Assembly: GCA_013152205.1 (NCBI GenBank)
Contig: JAADGV010000032.1
Coordinates: 62,001-126,000 of the forward strand
Reading direction: 5' to 3'
Length of the DNA stretch: 64,000 nt
Origin: Planctomycetota bacterium
Lineage (GTDB): Bacteria > Planctomycetota > Planctomycetia > Pirellulales > Lacipirellulaceae
The notes under the pieces were generated by a model, which had not been told where the DNA came from, did not search any database, and worked only from the letters and a program-made list of their open reading frames with translations. Position numbers and translations under genes: made by a program. This document shows, piece after piece, positions 1-8,079 of the stretch (the first letter of the stretch is position 1; every line of letters starts with the position of its first letter).

Positions 1-406
1 GGGTTTGCTGTCCTGTCGAGTCGATAGTGACCGTTAGCTCAGACTGATGGTTGTACTTTTTCGGCAGATATTGTTCGCGACCCCCAGGGCGTACTGCCAC
101 ATCGGGACCTTCGCCCTGCGGTACGCCGTCATGTTTTCGGAAACCTCGAATCTCCACTCGTAGCTTGCCTAGCGGCACTCCGCCAATCGCCTTGGCTGTG
201 TAGGTGCCGTCCTTGATGATAGCGCCAGACACAGGCCCCTTGGTGCCTTCGATCGGAACGAAGCGGAGCATCCCATCTTGAACAGGTTTTCCCTGATAGG
301 AAACTTTTCCTGTGACGACGACCTTTTCGAGGCCCGGATCGCCACAGCCGGATAGCAGCGCCAGCCCAATAGGCAAGATAAAATGAAATCGAGTGATCTG
401 GTTCAT
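1..406 (-). CDS. Planctomycete lipoprotein, carboxypeptidase-regulatory-like (3' end outside window)
   Basis: The reading frame opens with ATG at 404-406 and runs off the window edge, so about 135 residues are visible and the C-terminus is missing; the ORF track misses it for that reason. The N-terminus is a short lipoprotein signal with lipobox LLSGC (Cys21). It is followed by a beta-rich segment (VTGKVSYQGKPVQDG.LRFVP) typical of the small transthyretin-like/CarboxypepD_reg lipoproteins of planctomycetes. It lies 25 bases downstream of the DUF1559 gene on the same strand, an arrangement common in this phylum, so the two are probably co-transcribed. Function is unknown; an envelope location follows from the lipobox. 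Confidence 0.8.
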   Translation of the reverse strand, partial: MNQITRFHFILPIGLALLSGCGDPGLEKVVVTGKVSYQGKPVQDGMLRFVPIEGTKGPVSGAIIKDGTYTAKAIGGVPLGKLRVEIRGFRKHDGVPQGEGPDVAVRPGGREQYLPKKYNHQSELTVTIDSTGQQT

Positions 407-431
407 ACTTCCTCGCTAAATCCTTGCCCTA

Positions 432-1385
432 CTAATATCCATCAACTGTGACCGCTTCACCGCCGGCACGAGTGGTAAGCGCGCTCAGTACCGCAGCGTC
501 GATATTTTCCAAAATCAAGCGCGCACTGCCATCAACCATCAAGAAGTGGCACCCGCCTGGGTGGTAACTGGAAAAGGCATCGTCGCCAGTCTTGCGAAAT
601 ACGCCCTCGCCGGGAATGGTGCCTGGCCCATTGATACCGAATTGGCTGCTGAACGTTGGCCCAGCGGGCCAGTACCATCCCGGAATCTCACCGCTTGCCT
701 CGTCGGAAATTCCGGCGGCTCCGGTGATCTCGCCCACGAATAGCGTGTTGCTAGTCCCGTCTTCTACCTCGGCGATCCGGATAGGATTTGCATTCATCAG
801 CATCCCATCACCGTAGGTAATTGAGTAGTTAAGGGTAACGGTCCAAGCGCTCTGGCTGTCACTCACTCCGGCGGCATTCGAACTCCACCAATAGAATGGA
901 ATCCCATTATCAGTTCCCACGAATGCCAACTGGTCTTCTGGAGCGCCAGGACAGGAATAGGCGACAATTTGAACTGCGCCCGCCTTCGTGTTGGTTCCTG
1001 AAAAAATCTGATACGGTCCGATCGAGAGATCGAACGAGTCGTGAACCTGTGTGTTCTCCAGATAGTCCAGGATCACACCACTCCAACCTAGCCCAAAAAA
1101 AAGCCCCCCATTGGGAGTATCCGGGTTTGAGGGCTCTATCCACTCTGTTCCCGTAGGGAACTCACCTAGTGCTGCGTGATAGTTGTGCATTGCCACGCCG
1201 ATTTGCTTAAAGTTATTTAGACAGTGCATCCGTCGTGCCGCTTCCCGCGCCGCTTGTATTGCCGGCAGTAGCAGCGCCACTAAAACGCCAATAATGGCAA
1301 TCACAACCAATAACTCAACGAGGGTAAAACCGCGTAAAATAACGCCTCGTCGACCTTCGATTCTTGTGAGATTTGTGTTACACAC
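432..1385 (-). CDS. DUF1559 domain protein with prepilin-type N-terminal methylation motif
   Basis: The N-terminus carries the type IV pilin-like processing site RGFTLVELLVVIAIIGVLVALLLPAIQAAREAARR, with cleavage expected between G and F. The rest matches DUF1559 (also called SBP_bac_10), and the family's C-terminal H-x9-DG-type signature appears as HPGGCHFLMVDGSARLI. Planctomycete genomes carry many paralogs, presumed to be pseudopilin-like surface or periplasmic proteins with no established biochemical role. I chose GTG at 1383-1385 because AAAGGA sits 7 bases upstream. The longer track ORF starts two codons earlier, at a GTG almost touching that site. The prepilin peptidase at 50706-52067 is a candidate processing enzyme. 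Confidence 0.88.
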   Translation of the reverse strand: MCNTNLTRIEGRRGVILRGFTLVELLVVIAIIGVLVALLLPAIQAAREAARRMHCLNNFKQIGVAMHNYHAALGEFPTGTEWIEPSNPDTPNGGLFFGLGWSGVILDYLENTQVHDSFDLSIGPYQIFSGTNTKAGAVQIVAYSCPGAPEDQLAFVGTDNGIPFYWWSSNAAGVSDSQSAWTVTLNYSITYGDGMLMNANPIRIAEVEDGTSNTLFVGEITGAAGISDEASGEIPGWYWPAGPTFSSQFGINGPGTIPGEGVFRKTGDDAFSSYHPGGCHFLMVDGSARLILENIDAAVLSALTTRAGGEAVTVDGY

Positions 1386-1484
1386 GCCCACGTCCTTTAG
1401 ACTTCCGACAGTCTTTGACCATTTGACATTTTTTTAAGATGCCCTAGGAGCCTGCCCTATGCTCCCAAGGCATTGAAAATCTTG

Positions 1485-3713
1485 CTACTTTTGCGAGTTT
1501 CTCCTCGTAGCGATAACGCCCAACAGGGCAACCGCGAGCAAGGCAATACTGGTCGGCTCGGGTACCGTGGCCGCCGAAGCACTGCCCGCAGAGAGCGCCG
1601 CCGACGTGCCAAAGTTCGATTCCCAAGCGGCCAGACTCGTAGCGTCACCCAAGTCTCGCTGCCACTCCAGGAAGTCAAACCCATCAACATCGCCATCGAC
1701 ATTAAAATCGCCGCCGGTGGCAGTTATGAAATTTGTCGTATTATACTTGAAGAGGTCGCCTGTACCTCCTGGAAGAGTGAAGTTCAATGCGTTACCTGTC
1801 AGGGTGATGAGTTCCTGCAAGCCAGTTTCTCGGTTCAATCGCAATATCTCAGTGACTGTGGTGTCAAACTGAATCGTAAAACCCAAGCTTGTAGCGGCTG
1901 AAGATTCGCCCGCTCCTTGATTGAGATTTGTCAGCATAAAGAAATCTTCACCGAGGTCGTCGGTAAAGAAGCCAATCATACCGTCTTCGCCTAGGGCATT
2001 CCCGTCTGTAGTAATGCTCAGGATATTCGCAATACCGCCGGCCCCAGAACTCCAATCAGTCAGTCCATCGAGTGTGGTATTCGGAACCCCTCCCGTAGTG
2101 CCGGGAATGAACCGCACATCAGAACTTTCTAGCTGGGTAAGCTGCGGCCCCAATCTTCGCACTTCGGCATTGATCGCTTGGGCGATGAAGTACATCGTAT
2201 CTGGATTGCCGGCAGCGTCCAGCAATGCCTCGTCCAAGAATTTGGCATGCGTAAAATAACTTATTCCGGTGTAGCCGGCGGCAAGATTTGAGTACACATT
2301 CATCCGCATGTCTGATTCGCTAGAAGCACGCAATGCGCCGGCGATGGCAACACTCTGAACGTAAGCCCAATACGGCTTGTTTTCGGAAATAGCACGATTA
2401 CGAAGTTCCATGAGGCGATTCATGTAACCGTTCGTATTGGTCGTACCATCTTCGTTGAATGGGTAATTGGCTTGCATTAGAATATCGGGATTGACCTTAG
2501 CCTGTAGGTCATCGTAATAGGCCGCTTGCGTCCCATCTCCCGGATTCACCGCATACGCAGTGACAATAATCGGATAATCTTGAGAGGTCCAACGCATGTT
2601 TGAAATCGTATCCGTCAGACCATCCAGCTCAGTCGGGGTTGGTTCGTCTTTCATGATCCATGCCTGGAAGTTGGGATGGGTTATGTCGTCCATAATTCCG
2701 GCTGCCTCTTCACCCACCGACTTCGGACGCGATCGAATCCATGACTTACCACGATTTTCTGCCACAGAATCAACCAACGCCGTGCTTTGGCTCCAATCCG
2801 CCTCGAATATTGAATAATTGGTGTCCCAGTAAACATCGCCCGGCACGGGATCGTTGGGATCCTCAGTTGTGAGCCCAATGTGACCGAGAATATTGAACGG
2901 GTTGTTCTTGGTCCATTCTCTGCCGAAGCCGTTATCACCCGAACCGAGTTCAGGAGGGTCAGGAAGTCGGTCCCAAGAAAAATAGTCAACTTGTACCGGT
3001 GCTTGGACGGCAGAGTTGGTAGCAGAACCAAAAGAAAGTTTCGGAGCACCCGTTCCAGTAGAAGCAAGCGGAATGGTGGCTACAGTATTGACGCCCCCAT
3101 CGTCTTTTTTCCAAATTACGTCCAGATTTCCATCTTTGAAAGTGTATTGAAGAGTGACAAACACATCATCCGTTGTAGGATTTGTGAAATGGCGAATTTC
3201 GGTGCTAATGTCACTGACTAAATCGTAGACATAGACCCGCTGCTCTGTACGAAGAAGCCCTACGTTATAGAACTCAGTCCCCGCGGTATTCTGCAACCCC
3301 ACGATCACAGCCTGACCCCACATGGAGTTGAGTAAGCCCCCGGTTTCAAGCCCTTGCTTAAAACGCTCTTCGAACACGAACCCGCCTGCAGAATCAATCG
3401 GGGTTACCCCGTTAGCGGCGGGGTTATCCAGGGCGTAGTCCCACTGCGTAATAGGACTAACTGGATTCGATGGCGAGCCAAAGGGACCATTCCAACTGAA
3501 AAAATCGCCAGCCACTTCGAGTACGTCGCCCGTTCCGGGTGTGTTTCGAGTCAAAGTCCACGAAGGTGTAGAAGCACTAGGTAGTGGAGATCCACCTGTC
3601 GGGTCGTAGGTGTAGTTGTAGTTCCCCGGAGCCGGGGCTGCCGTGGCAGACGCACCAAGACAGACCAGCATCAACACCATCGTCATCCACACGGAGAACT
3701 TGCGAACCATCAT
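1485..3713 (-). CDS. Secreted PEP-CTERM protein with dockerin-like repeat and putative TIM-barrel hydrolase domain
   Basis: This 742-residue protein has a Sec signal (MMVRKFSVWMTMVLMLVCLGASATAAPA). Next comes a beta-sandwich-like domain of about 220 residues that is closely repeated in the neighbouring 267-aa protein. A middle region of about 360 residues looks like an alpha/beta barrel with acidic motifs (WIMKDEPTP, ANYPFNEDG, YWAYVQSVAI) and resembles glycoside-hydrolase barrels, though I cannot name a family. Near the end is one dockerin-like calcium loop (GDFNVDGDVDGFDFLEWQRD). It closes with a PEP-CTERM anchor (VPEPTSIALLAVALLGVIATRR). Family knowledge says PEP-CTERM tails direct sorting to the cell envelope; the polysaccharide-hydrolase role is inference. 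Confidence 0.75.
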   Translation of the reverse strand: MMVRKFSVWMTMVLMLVCLGASATAAPAPGNYNYTYDPTGGSPLPSASTPSWTLTRNTPGTGDVLEVAGDFFSWNGPFGSPSNPVSPITQWDYALDNPAANGVTPIDSAGGFVFEERFKQGLETGGLLNSMWGQAVIVGLQNTAGTEFYNVGLLRTEQRVYVYDLVSDISTEIRHFTNPTTDDVFVTLQYTFKDGNLDVIWKKDDGGVNTVATIPLASTGTGAPKLSFGSATNSAVQAPVQVDYFSWDRLPDPPELGSGDNGFGREWTKNNPFNILGHIGLTTEDPNDPVPGDVYWDTNYSIFEADWSQSTALVDSVAENRGKSWIRSRPKSVGEEAAGIMDDITHPNFQAWIMKDEPTPTELDGLTDTISNMRWTSQDYPIIVTAYAVNPGDGTQAAYYDDLQAKVNPDILMQANYPFNEDGTTNTNGYMNRLMELRNRAISENKPYWAYVQSVAIAGALRASSESDMRMNVYSNLAAGYTGISYFTHAKFLDEALLDAAGNPDTMYFIAQAINAEVRRLGPQLTQLESSDVRFIPGTTGGVPNTTLDGLTDWSSGAGGIANILSITTDGNALGEDGMIGFFTDDLGEDFFMLTNLNQGAGESSAATSLGFTIQFDTTVTEILRLNRETGLQELITLTGNALNFTLPGGTGDLFKYNTTNFITATGGDFNVDGDVDGFDFLEWQRDLGDATSLAAWESNFGTSAALSAGSASAATVPEPTSIALLAVALLGVIATRRNSQK

Positions 3714-3768
3714 CTTCTCTCTTTCGTCGTGAGTAGAAATGTCAACTAGCGAGACGGGTGTCTCAATA

Positions 3769-3803
3769 ACCGGGTGGCTAGGGCTGAGCCTCAGCCACCC
3801 GGT
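3769..3803. terminator. Strong hairpin between the two PEP-CTERM genes
   Basis: ACCGGGTGGCT (3769-3779) and AGCCACCCGGT (3793-3803) form a perfect 11-bp stem around a 13-base loop that can itself pair. It lies just past the stop of the 267-aa gene and before the 742-aa gene on the minus strand. No U-run follows, so it may be a factor-dependent terminator or a stabilising 3' structure. Confidence 0.5.
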
Positions 3804-3832
3804 CGGGGTTCTTCAATGGTTTTCCGTATAAC

Positions 3833-4636
3833 CTACATTCTGCGACGACGAACCATCATCACCAAGCTACCCAAGCCCATTAGGCCAAACGTAGTAGGCT
3901 CCGGGATGGCACTCCACGCGTAATAGTCAACCGATATTGGCGCTTGGACGTTGGAACTGGTGTAAGAACCGAAAGCAAGTTCCGGACTACCTGATCCCGT
4001 AGAAGCAAGTGCAATCGTTACAGGGGTACTGGGGCCCCCACCTGAGTCCCAGACAACGTCAAGATTTCCGTCCTTGAAAGTGTACTTGGCGGTCACAAAC
4101 GTACCTGGCCCGGCGAAGTGACGGATTTCAGTATTATTATCGTTGAGCAAATCGTAGACATAAATGCGCTGCTCTGTGTGAAGAATCGCGACGCGATAGA
4201 ACTGAGTCTGAGCGGTATTCTCTAACCCCACAAACACGGCCTGACCCCACATGGAGTTGAGCAAGCCACCGCTTTCAAAATCTTGCTCGAAGCGTTCCTC
4301 GAATACAAACCCGCCTGCAGAATCAATTGGGGTTACCCCGTTTGCGGCAGGGTTATCCAGGGCGTAGTTCCAATTTCCAGGAGTACTCATGGGATTCGAT
4401 GGCGAGCCATTGGGCCCATCCCAACTGAAAAGTTCGCCAGCGACTTCAAGCGCATCCCCCGTGCCGGCTGGGCGAGTCAAGGTCCACGATGGCGTTGAAG
4501 CACTGGGTAGCGGAGCGCCACCTGTCGGGTCGTACGTGTAGGCGTAATCCATGACGCCTGCCATTGCGGACGAGAAAATACCCGTCAAAGCCAATCCTGC
4601 TGTCAGAAAAATTAACGTGAGCTTGCGTGACATCAT
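3833..4636 (-). CDS. Secreted PEP-CTERM protein, paralogous to the N-terminal domain of the downstream gene
   Basis: The 267-residue product has a signal peptide (MMSRKLTLIFLTAGLALTGIFSSAMA). It then has a domain that matches the first ~240 residues of the adjacent 742-aa protein almost motif for motif: YTYDPTGGxPLPSASTPSWTLTR, ALDNPAANGVTPIDSAGGFVFEERF, GGLLNSMWGQAV, YTFKDGNLDV. It ends with a PEP-CTERM anchor (IPEPTTFGLMGLGSLVMMVRRRRM). It lacks the barrel and the dockerin-like repeat. The pair looks like a tandem duplication in which one copy carries an extra catalytic-like module. The shared domain resembles a lectin-like jelly roll and may bind carbohydrate, which is inference. Confidence 0.78.
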   Translation of the reverse strand: MMSRKLTLIFLTAGLALTGIFSSAMAGVMDYAYTYDPTGGAPLPSASTPSWTLTRPAGTGDALEVAGELFSWDGPNGSPSNPMSTPGNWNYALDNPAANGVTPIDSAGGFVFEERFEQDFESGGLLNSMWGQAVFVGLENTAQTQFYRVAILHTEQRIYVYDLLNDNNTEIRHFAGPGTFVTAKYTFKDGNLDVVWDSGGGPSTPVTIALASTGSGSPELAFGSYTSSNVQAPISVDYYAWSAIPEPTTFGLMGLGSLVMMVRRRRM

Positions 4637-4743
4637 TAGTCTTTCCCTCTCTTTGCTAGTGGAAATATCTGAAAAGCATTAACAATCTTTCCTTGCTTTG
4701 CCTCACTCGGTTAGCCACTTTCTCTGGTTGTTTTTCGCTGTCG

Positions 4744-5457
4744 CTATCCTTCATTCTCAGTGGCACGGATCTCATCCCAAGACAGCCGGCGTATCGCCTC
4801 AATCGTGGCACGAATCCGCTGTTTGACCAGCTGCTCGGCGAGGTCCTGATCGTGCTGGGCAATCGCTTCGGCCACGTTGGTCCAACTCGGCAGCTTGCTG
4901 CGCACCACCTCGGGAACCTGAGCTTGGATCAATTTGCTTGTGCGTTGCGAGCCGGGGCGCAACGGCGCTAACTGATAAGACTGCCAGATCTGATAGAGCA
5001 ATGGATTGCCACAGTTGGCCATTAGGTATTCATGGTATTCCGGGATCGGCAGGTTGCGGCGATCGTCGTAGTCGATGGTGAAGTATTGGTCAAACTCAAC
5101 GGCCAACTCACACAGCCGATCAACCTGCCAGCCTGTCATGTTCTTGGCCGCTGCACGGGCCGCTCCCGACTCGATCTGTTCGCGAACTTCGTAGCGATAG
5201 AGCACCTCGTCTCGGCTCTCTTCTTCGAGCACACCGACCACACGACTACGCCGATTTCCACGCTGCCTTAAGAAGCCCTCGGCCTCGAGTCGCAAGATCG
5301 ATTCGCGGACTGGCCCTCGGCTAAGCCCGGTAAGCCGAACTGCCTTGGCTTCGGTAAGTGGCTCGCCAGTTCCAATCTGGCCTTGATGGATCATATGGAC
5401 GAGTTGCTGATATGCCTCGTCGGACTTGCTCGATCTTGTCGCAGTATCCGTGCTCAT
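4744..5457 (-). CDS. GntR-family transcriptional regulator with FCD domain
   Basis: A winged helix-turn-helix occupies roughly residues 12-78 (LTEAKAVRLTGLSRGPVRESILRLEAEGFL, the GntR signature). A FadR/FCD all-helical effector domain follows, with plausible metal-binding histidines (PEYHEYLMANCGNP and AIAQHDQDLAEQ). FCD-type GntR proteins usually repress catabolic operons and are released by organic acids such as gluconate, glucarate or fatty acids. The gene is divergent from the catabolic run starting at 5936. The 478-base gap holds two dyads sharing AATCTTGTT, which are candidate operators. This is the obvious local regulator of the island. Confidence 0.88.
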   Translation of the reverse strand: MSTDTATRSSKSDEAYQQLVHMIHQGQIGTGEPLTEAKAVRLTGLSRGPVRESILRLEAEGFLRQRGNRRSRVVGVLEEESRDEVLYRYEVREQIESGAARAAAKNMTGWQVDRLCELAVEFDQYFTIDYDDRRNLPIPEYHEYLMANCGNPLLYQIWQSYQLAPLRPGSQRTSKLIQAQVPEVVRSKLPSWTNVAEAIAQHDQDLAEQLVKQRIRATIEAIRRLSWDEIRATENEG

Positions 5458-5486
5458 GGCGATCCGTTCATGCTAGTGAATCAAAA

Positions 5487-5498
5487 AACAATCTTGTT
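5487..5498. promoter_or_regulatory. Candidate GntR operator 1
   Basis: AACAATCTTGTT is an inverted repeat (AACAA-TC-TTGTT) 29 bases upstream of the regulator's start codon, placed where an autoregulatory site would be expected. It shares AATCTTGTT with the second site near the divergent genes. Assignment is by position and symmetry only. Confidence 0.4.
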
Positions 5499-5737
5499 AG
5501 CAGGATGCATTCTAGACAACAGTAACAATCTCTGCAATCACTTTTTTCAACTTTTTTATTATTCCCCCACTCTTTCAGCATTCGAAAGCATCGAAAATAG
5601 CACTTTATAAGTAATTTCCGCCGCCACTGGCTCTAAATCAGTAGTGAGCCGCTGGCAGAAGGATCGTCAATTAAACAAAAAATCAGCTACTTAATCCCAT
5701 TTGACCCGCGATTATTTACGTTTGCATCTATTTGGTA

Positions 5738-5757
5738 AACAAAAGATTAATCTTGTT
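5738..5757. promoter_or_regulatory. Candidate GntR operator 2
   Basis: AACAAAAGATTAATCTTGTT contains a perfect 12-bp palindrome, AAGATTAATCTT (5743-5754), and shares AATCTTGTT with the site at 5487-5498. It lies upstream of the plus-strand catabolic genes, about 180 bases before the preferred first start codon. The rest of the 5458-5935 gap is AT-rich, as expected for a divergent promoter region, and no further gene is visible in it. Confidence 0.42.
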
Positions 5758-5935
5758 GATCTTATGGCCTCCCGCAAGTAGAATGCGGCAAAAGTGAGGG
5801 ATCAAGGCACAATCGTGATTTCTGTGACTTGCCCGCATGACTAAGTTGAAGTCGACGGCAGCTTTCAAATTCGCTTCGCCCGCTTCTTCTTACCGTCCGA
5901 CTCCAACATCCCAACTAATGCGGAGCTACTTCCAA

Positions 5936-6853
5936 ATGATTCGACAACAATCGCGTGTTTCAGGTCTCTTGCTTCTTGGTTGGCTGCTTTCTACCTCGTT
6001 TACATGGGCAGCCAACGACAAGGCATCGCAGACTTCGTCTGCAGCAGAGCCTCAAATTGTTCGTGACGCACTCTGGGTGTGGGCTACTCCAGAGAGGGCA
6101 AAATCCGGCGAACATACGGCGGCCACCTACGCTAGCGCTGGTTCTGCGCAACAGGCTCGTATCCTGGGTGTGCCCAACGTAGTGCTGGCCGGCTCAGGAT
6201 TGCCGCACGATCGGGCCCTTGCCGAGAAATGGAGCGCCGAAGTCGCCGACGCACCTCGTGTGGTGTGGGAGATCATGCCGGACAGCGATAACAAAGAAAG
6301 ACCTACCTTCGATTTCAAACAGCGAATCGACCACCTCGCTCTACTCACGACGAAGTATCCGCATATCGAGGCCGTGATGGTCGACGACATGACAAGTGTC
6401 GCCGCTAGGCATGGATTCAAGCCCATACACCTACGCAACATTAAGACGTTACTCAAAGAGCACGAGCTACCACAGAAATTGTGGGGCGTGGTCTACACGA
6501 TGAACTTTTCGAAGGAAACGACCGACCCACTCGTCCGCGAGCTGGACGTGATCAATTTGTGGGTCTGGCAAGCCAAAGATCTCGTCGATCTTGAAAAGCA
6601 CGTTGCTGAATGCGAAAAACGCTACCCTAACAAGCCGATCGTATTGGGCCTGTACATGCGCGACTACGGAGCTGGCCGCCGAATGCCGCTGGACTTGCAT
6701 CAGCAGCAATGTGAAACGGCACTCAAGTTGCTACATCAGAATCGCATTGAGGGGATGGTGTTTCTCTCGATTCACGACGACGTAGAAGTAATCAAGTGGA
6801 CCGCAGATTGGATCAAACAAGTCGATAAACAGAAGCTCGCAGGAGCCCGTTGA
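5936..6853 (+). CDS. Secreted protein of unrecognised family, probable alpha/beta-barrel
   Basis: I place the start at ATG 5936 rather than the track's 5837. GGAG lies 10 bases upstream, and the protein then opens with a normal signal peptide (MIRQQSRVSGLLLLGWLLSTSFTWAAND). The remaining ~280 residues contain barrel-like strands: ALWVWATPE, VVWEIMPDSD, IEAVMVDDMTS, LWGVVYTMNF, VINLWVWQAKD, IVLGLYMRDYG, GMVFLSIHDD. The conserved-looking acidic pairs at strand ends would suit a hydrolase. I do not recognise a named family. It is the first gene after the candidate operator and so a likely member of the GntR regulon, perhaps acting on the substrate outside the cytoplasm. Confidence 0.7.
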   Translation: MIRQQSRVSGLLLLGWLLSTSFTWAANDKASQTSSAAEPQIVRDALWVWATPERAKSGEHTAATYASAGSAQQARILGVPNVVLAGSGLPHDRALAEKWSAEVADAPRVVWEIMPDSDNKERPTFDFKQRIDHLALLTTKYPHIEAVMVDDMTSVAARHGFKPIHLRNIKTLLKEHELPQKLWGVVYTMNFSKETTDPLVRELDVINLWVWQAKDLVDLEKHVAECEKRYPNKPIVLGLYMRDYGAGRRMPLDLHQQQCETALKLLHQNRIEGMVFLSIHDDVEVIKWTADWIKQVDKQKLAGAR

Positions 6854-6901
6854 ATATCCCTAAGCTTAGCTTTCTCAACCGATGGATAGGATAATGAGTT
6901 G

Positions 6902-8071
6902 ATGAACGATGCGGCACTTTGCCTATTTCCTTGGGATCTGCAAGACGAGGGGCTGGAGTCAGTACTTCAGTTCGCAGCCGACTCTGGACTGACGTCGCTG
7001 TTCTTGGCAAGTGTTTATCACGCGGGCTGGTTCGTTCGACCACACAACCCAATTCAAAAATGCTACATGCCGGAAGACGGGGTGGCCTACTTCCATCCGA
7101 CCGAGTCCCTCTACGAAGCTACGCCCTTGAAACCGAAGGTCGCTGAAATTGCCCGGCAGACGGATTGGTTCGCCAGCGTGAGCAGACGGCTCGATGACTT
7201 TGGGCTGCGCCTGACCGCCTGGACGGTTTGCATGCACAATACACGTCTGGGACTTGCGCATCCTGAAGATACGGTGCGGAACGCTTGGGGAGACTCCTAT
7301 CCGCACGCCCTTTGCCCGGCCAGTCCCGCGGTCCGCTCGTATGTGCGGGCGACGGTCAAAGATTTAGCATCCCAGTATCCGCTGCAATCGATCTTTCTTG
7401 AAGCATTGAACTACCGTGGCCGACAACATGGTCACCATCACGAACGAGACGGTACCCCGCTGGGACTGCTGGAAAATGAATTGCTGGACATCAGTTTTTC
7501 CTTTCACGACATCGCTCAGGCCCAGGCGGCCGGGGTGGATGCTCAGCCGCTCCGCACAGCTATCCAAAACCACCTGAATGAATTTTTGTCCTACCTTCCT
7601 AGGCGACCGCCCGGTGCGTCTGAAACGTTGGAACAGTTTTTGAATAGCCATCCAAATCTGTCAGATTACTTGGCGGTGCTGGACGATCAGGTAGCGTCGC
7701 TGGCCGCTGAGATCAAGAATGATGTTTGCGAATCGGGCTTGCTCTTGGAGGGGTGCGAAGACGTCGATGCCTATGATGTCCGTCTGGTCGTGGCCTACGG
7801 AATGCCTCCAGACGCAGTGGCCAACCTGACCCGCGCAGCATGTCAACAGTGTACGGCAAACCAAAAGGTCCGCGTCGGATTTCGTCTTGGCTTTGATTTT
7901 CCCGATCAGCCAGGAGCGATTTTCAACGCCGAGGAAGCTCGAAACTGCGTACGGGCAGCCGTCGAAAATGGGGCCGATTCTGTTTTCTTTTATAACTATT
8001 CAGAGTCTCCGGAAAATTACCTAAACTGGATCAAACCCGCCATTGACGGTTCGATTCAATTGACCGCTTAG
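6902..8071 (+). CDS. Uncharacterised cytoplasmic protein, probable barrel hydrolase
   Basis: About 389 residues without signal peptide or membrane segment. ATG 6902 is preferred over TTG 6899 because AGGA lies 10 bases upstream. Motifs visible are LFPWDLQDEGLESVLQFAADSGL near the start, LTAWTVCMHNTRLG, a probable strand-end acid in SIFLEALNYRGRQHGHHHERDG, VRVGFRLGFDF, and a C-terminal ENGADSVFFYNYSESP. The alternation of hydrophobic strands and helices resembles a TIM barrel, with Glu in FLEALNY a possible catalytic residue. I cannot place it in a known family. It sits 8 bases before the Gfo/Idh/MocA gene, so co-transcription is likely. Confidence 0.7.
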   Translation: MNDAALCLFPWDLQDEGLESVLQFAADSGLTSLFLASVYHAGWFVRPHNPIQKCYMPEDGVAYFHPTESLYEATPLKPKVAEIARQTDWFASVSRRLDDFGLRLTAWTVCMHNTRLGLAHPEDTVRNAWGDSYPHALCPASPAVRSYVRATVKDLASQYPLQSIFLEALNYRGRQHGHHHERDGTPLGLLENELLDISFSFHDIAQAQAAGVDAQPLRTAIQNHLNEFLSYLPRRPPGASETLEQFLNSHPNLSDYLAVLDDQVASLAAEIKNDVCESGLLLEGCEDVDAYDVRLVVAYGMPPDAVANLTRAACQQCTANQKVRVGFRLGFDFPDQPGAIFNAEEARNCVRAAVENGADSVFFYNYSESPENYLNWIKPAIDGSIQLTA

Positions 8072-8079
8072 AGGATCAC

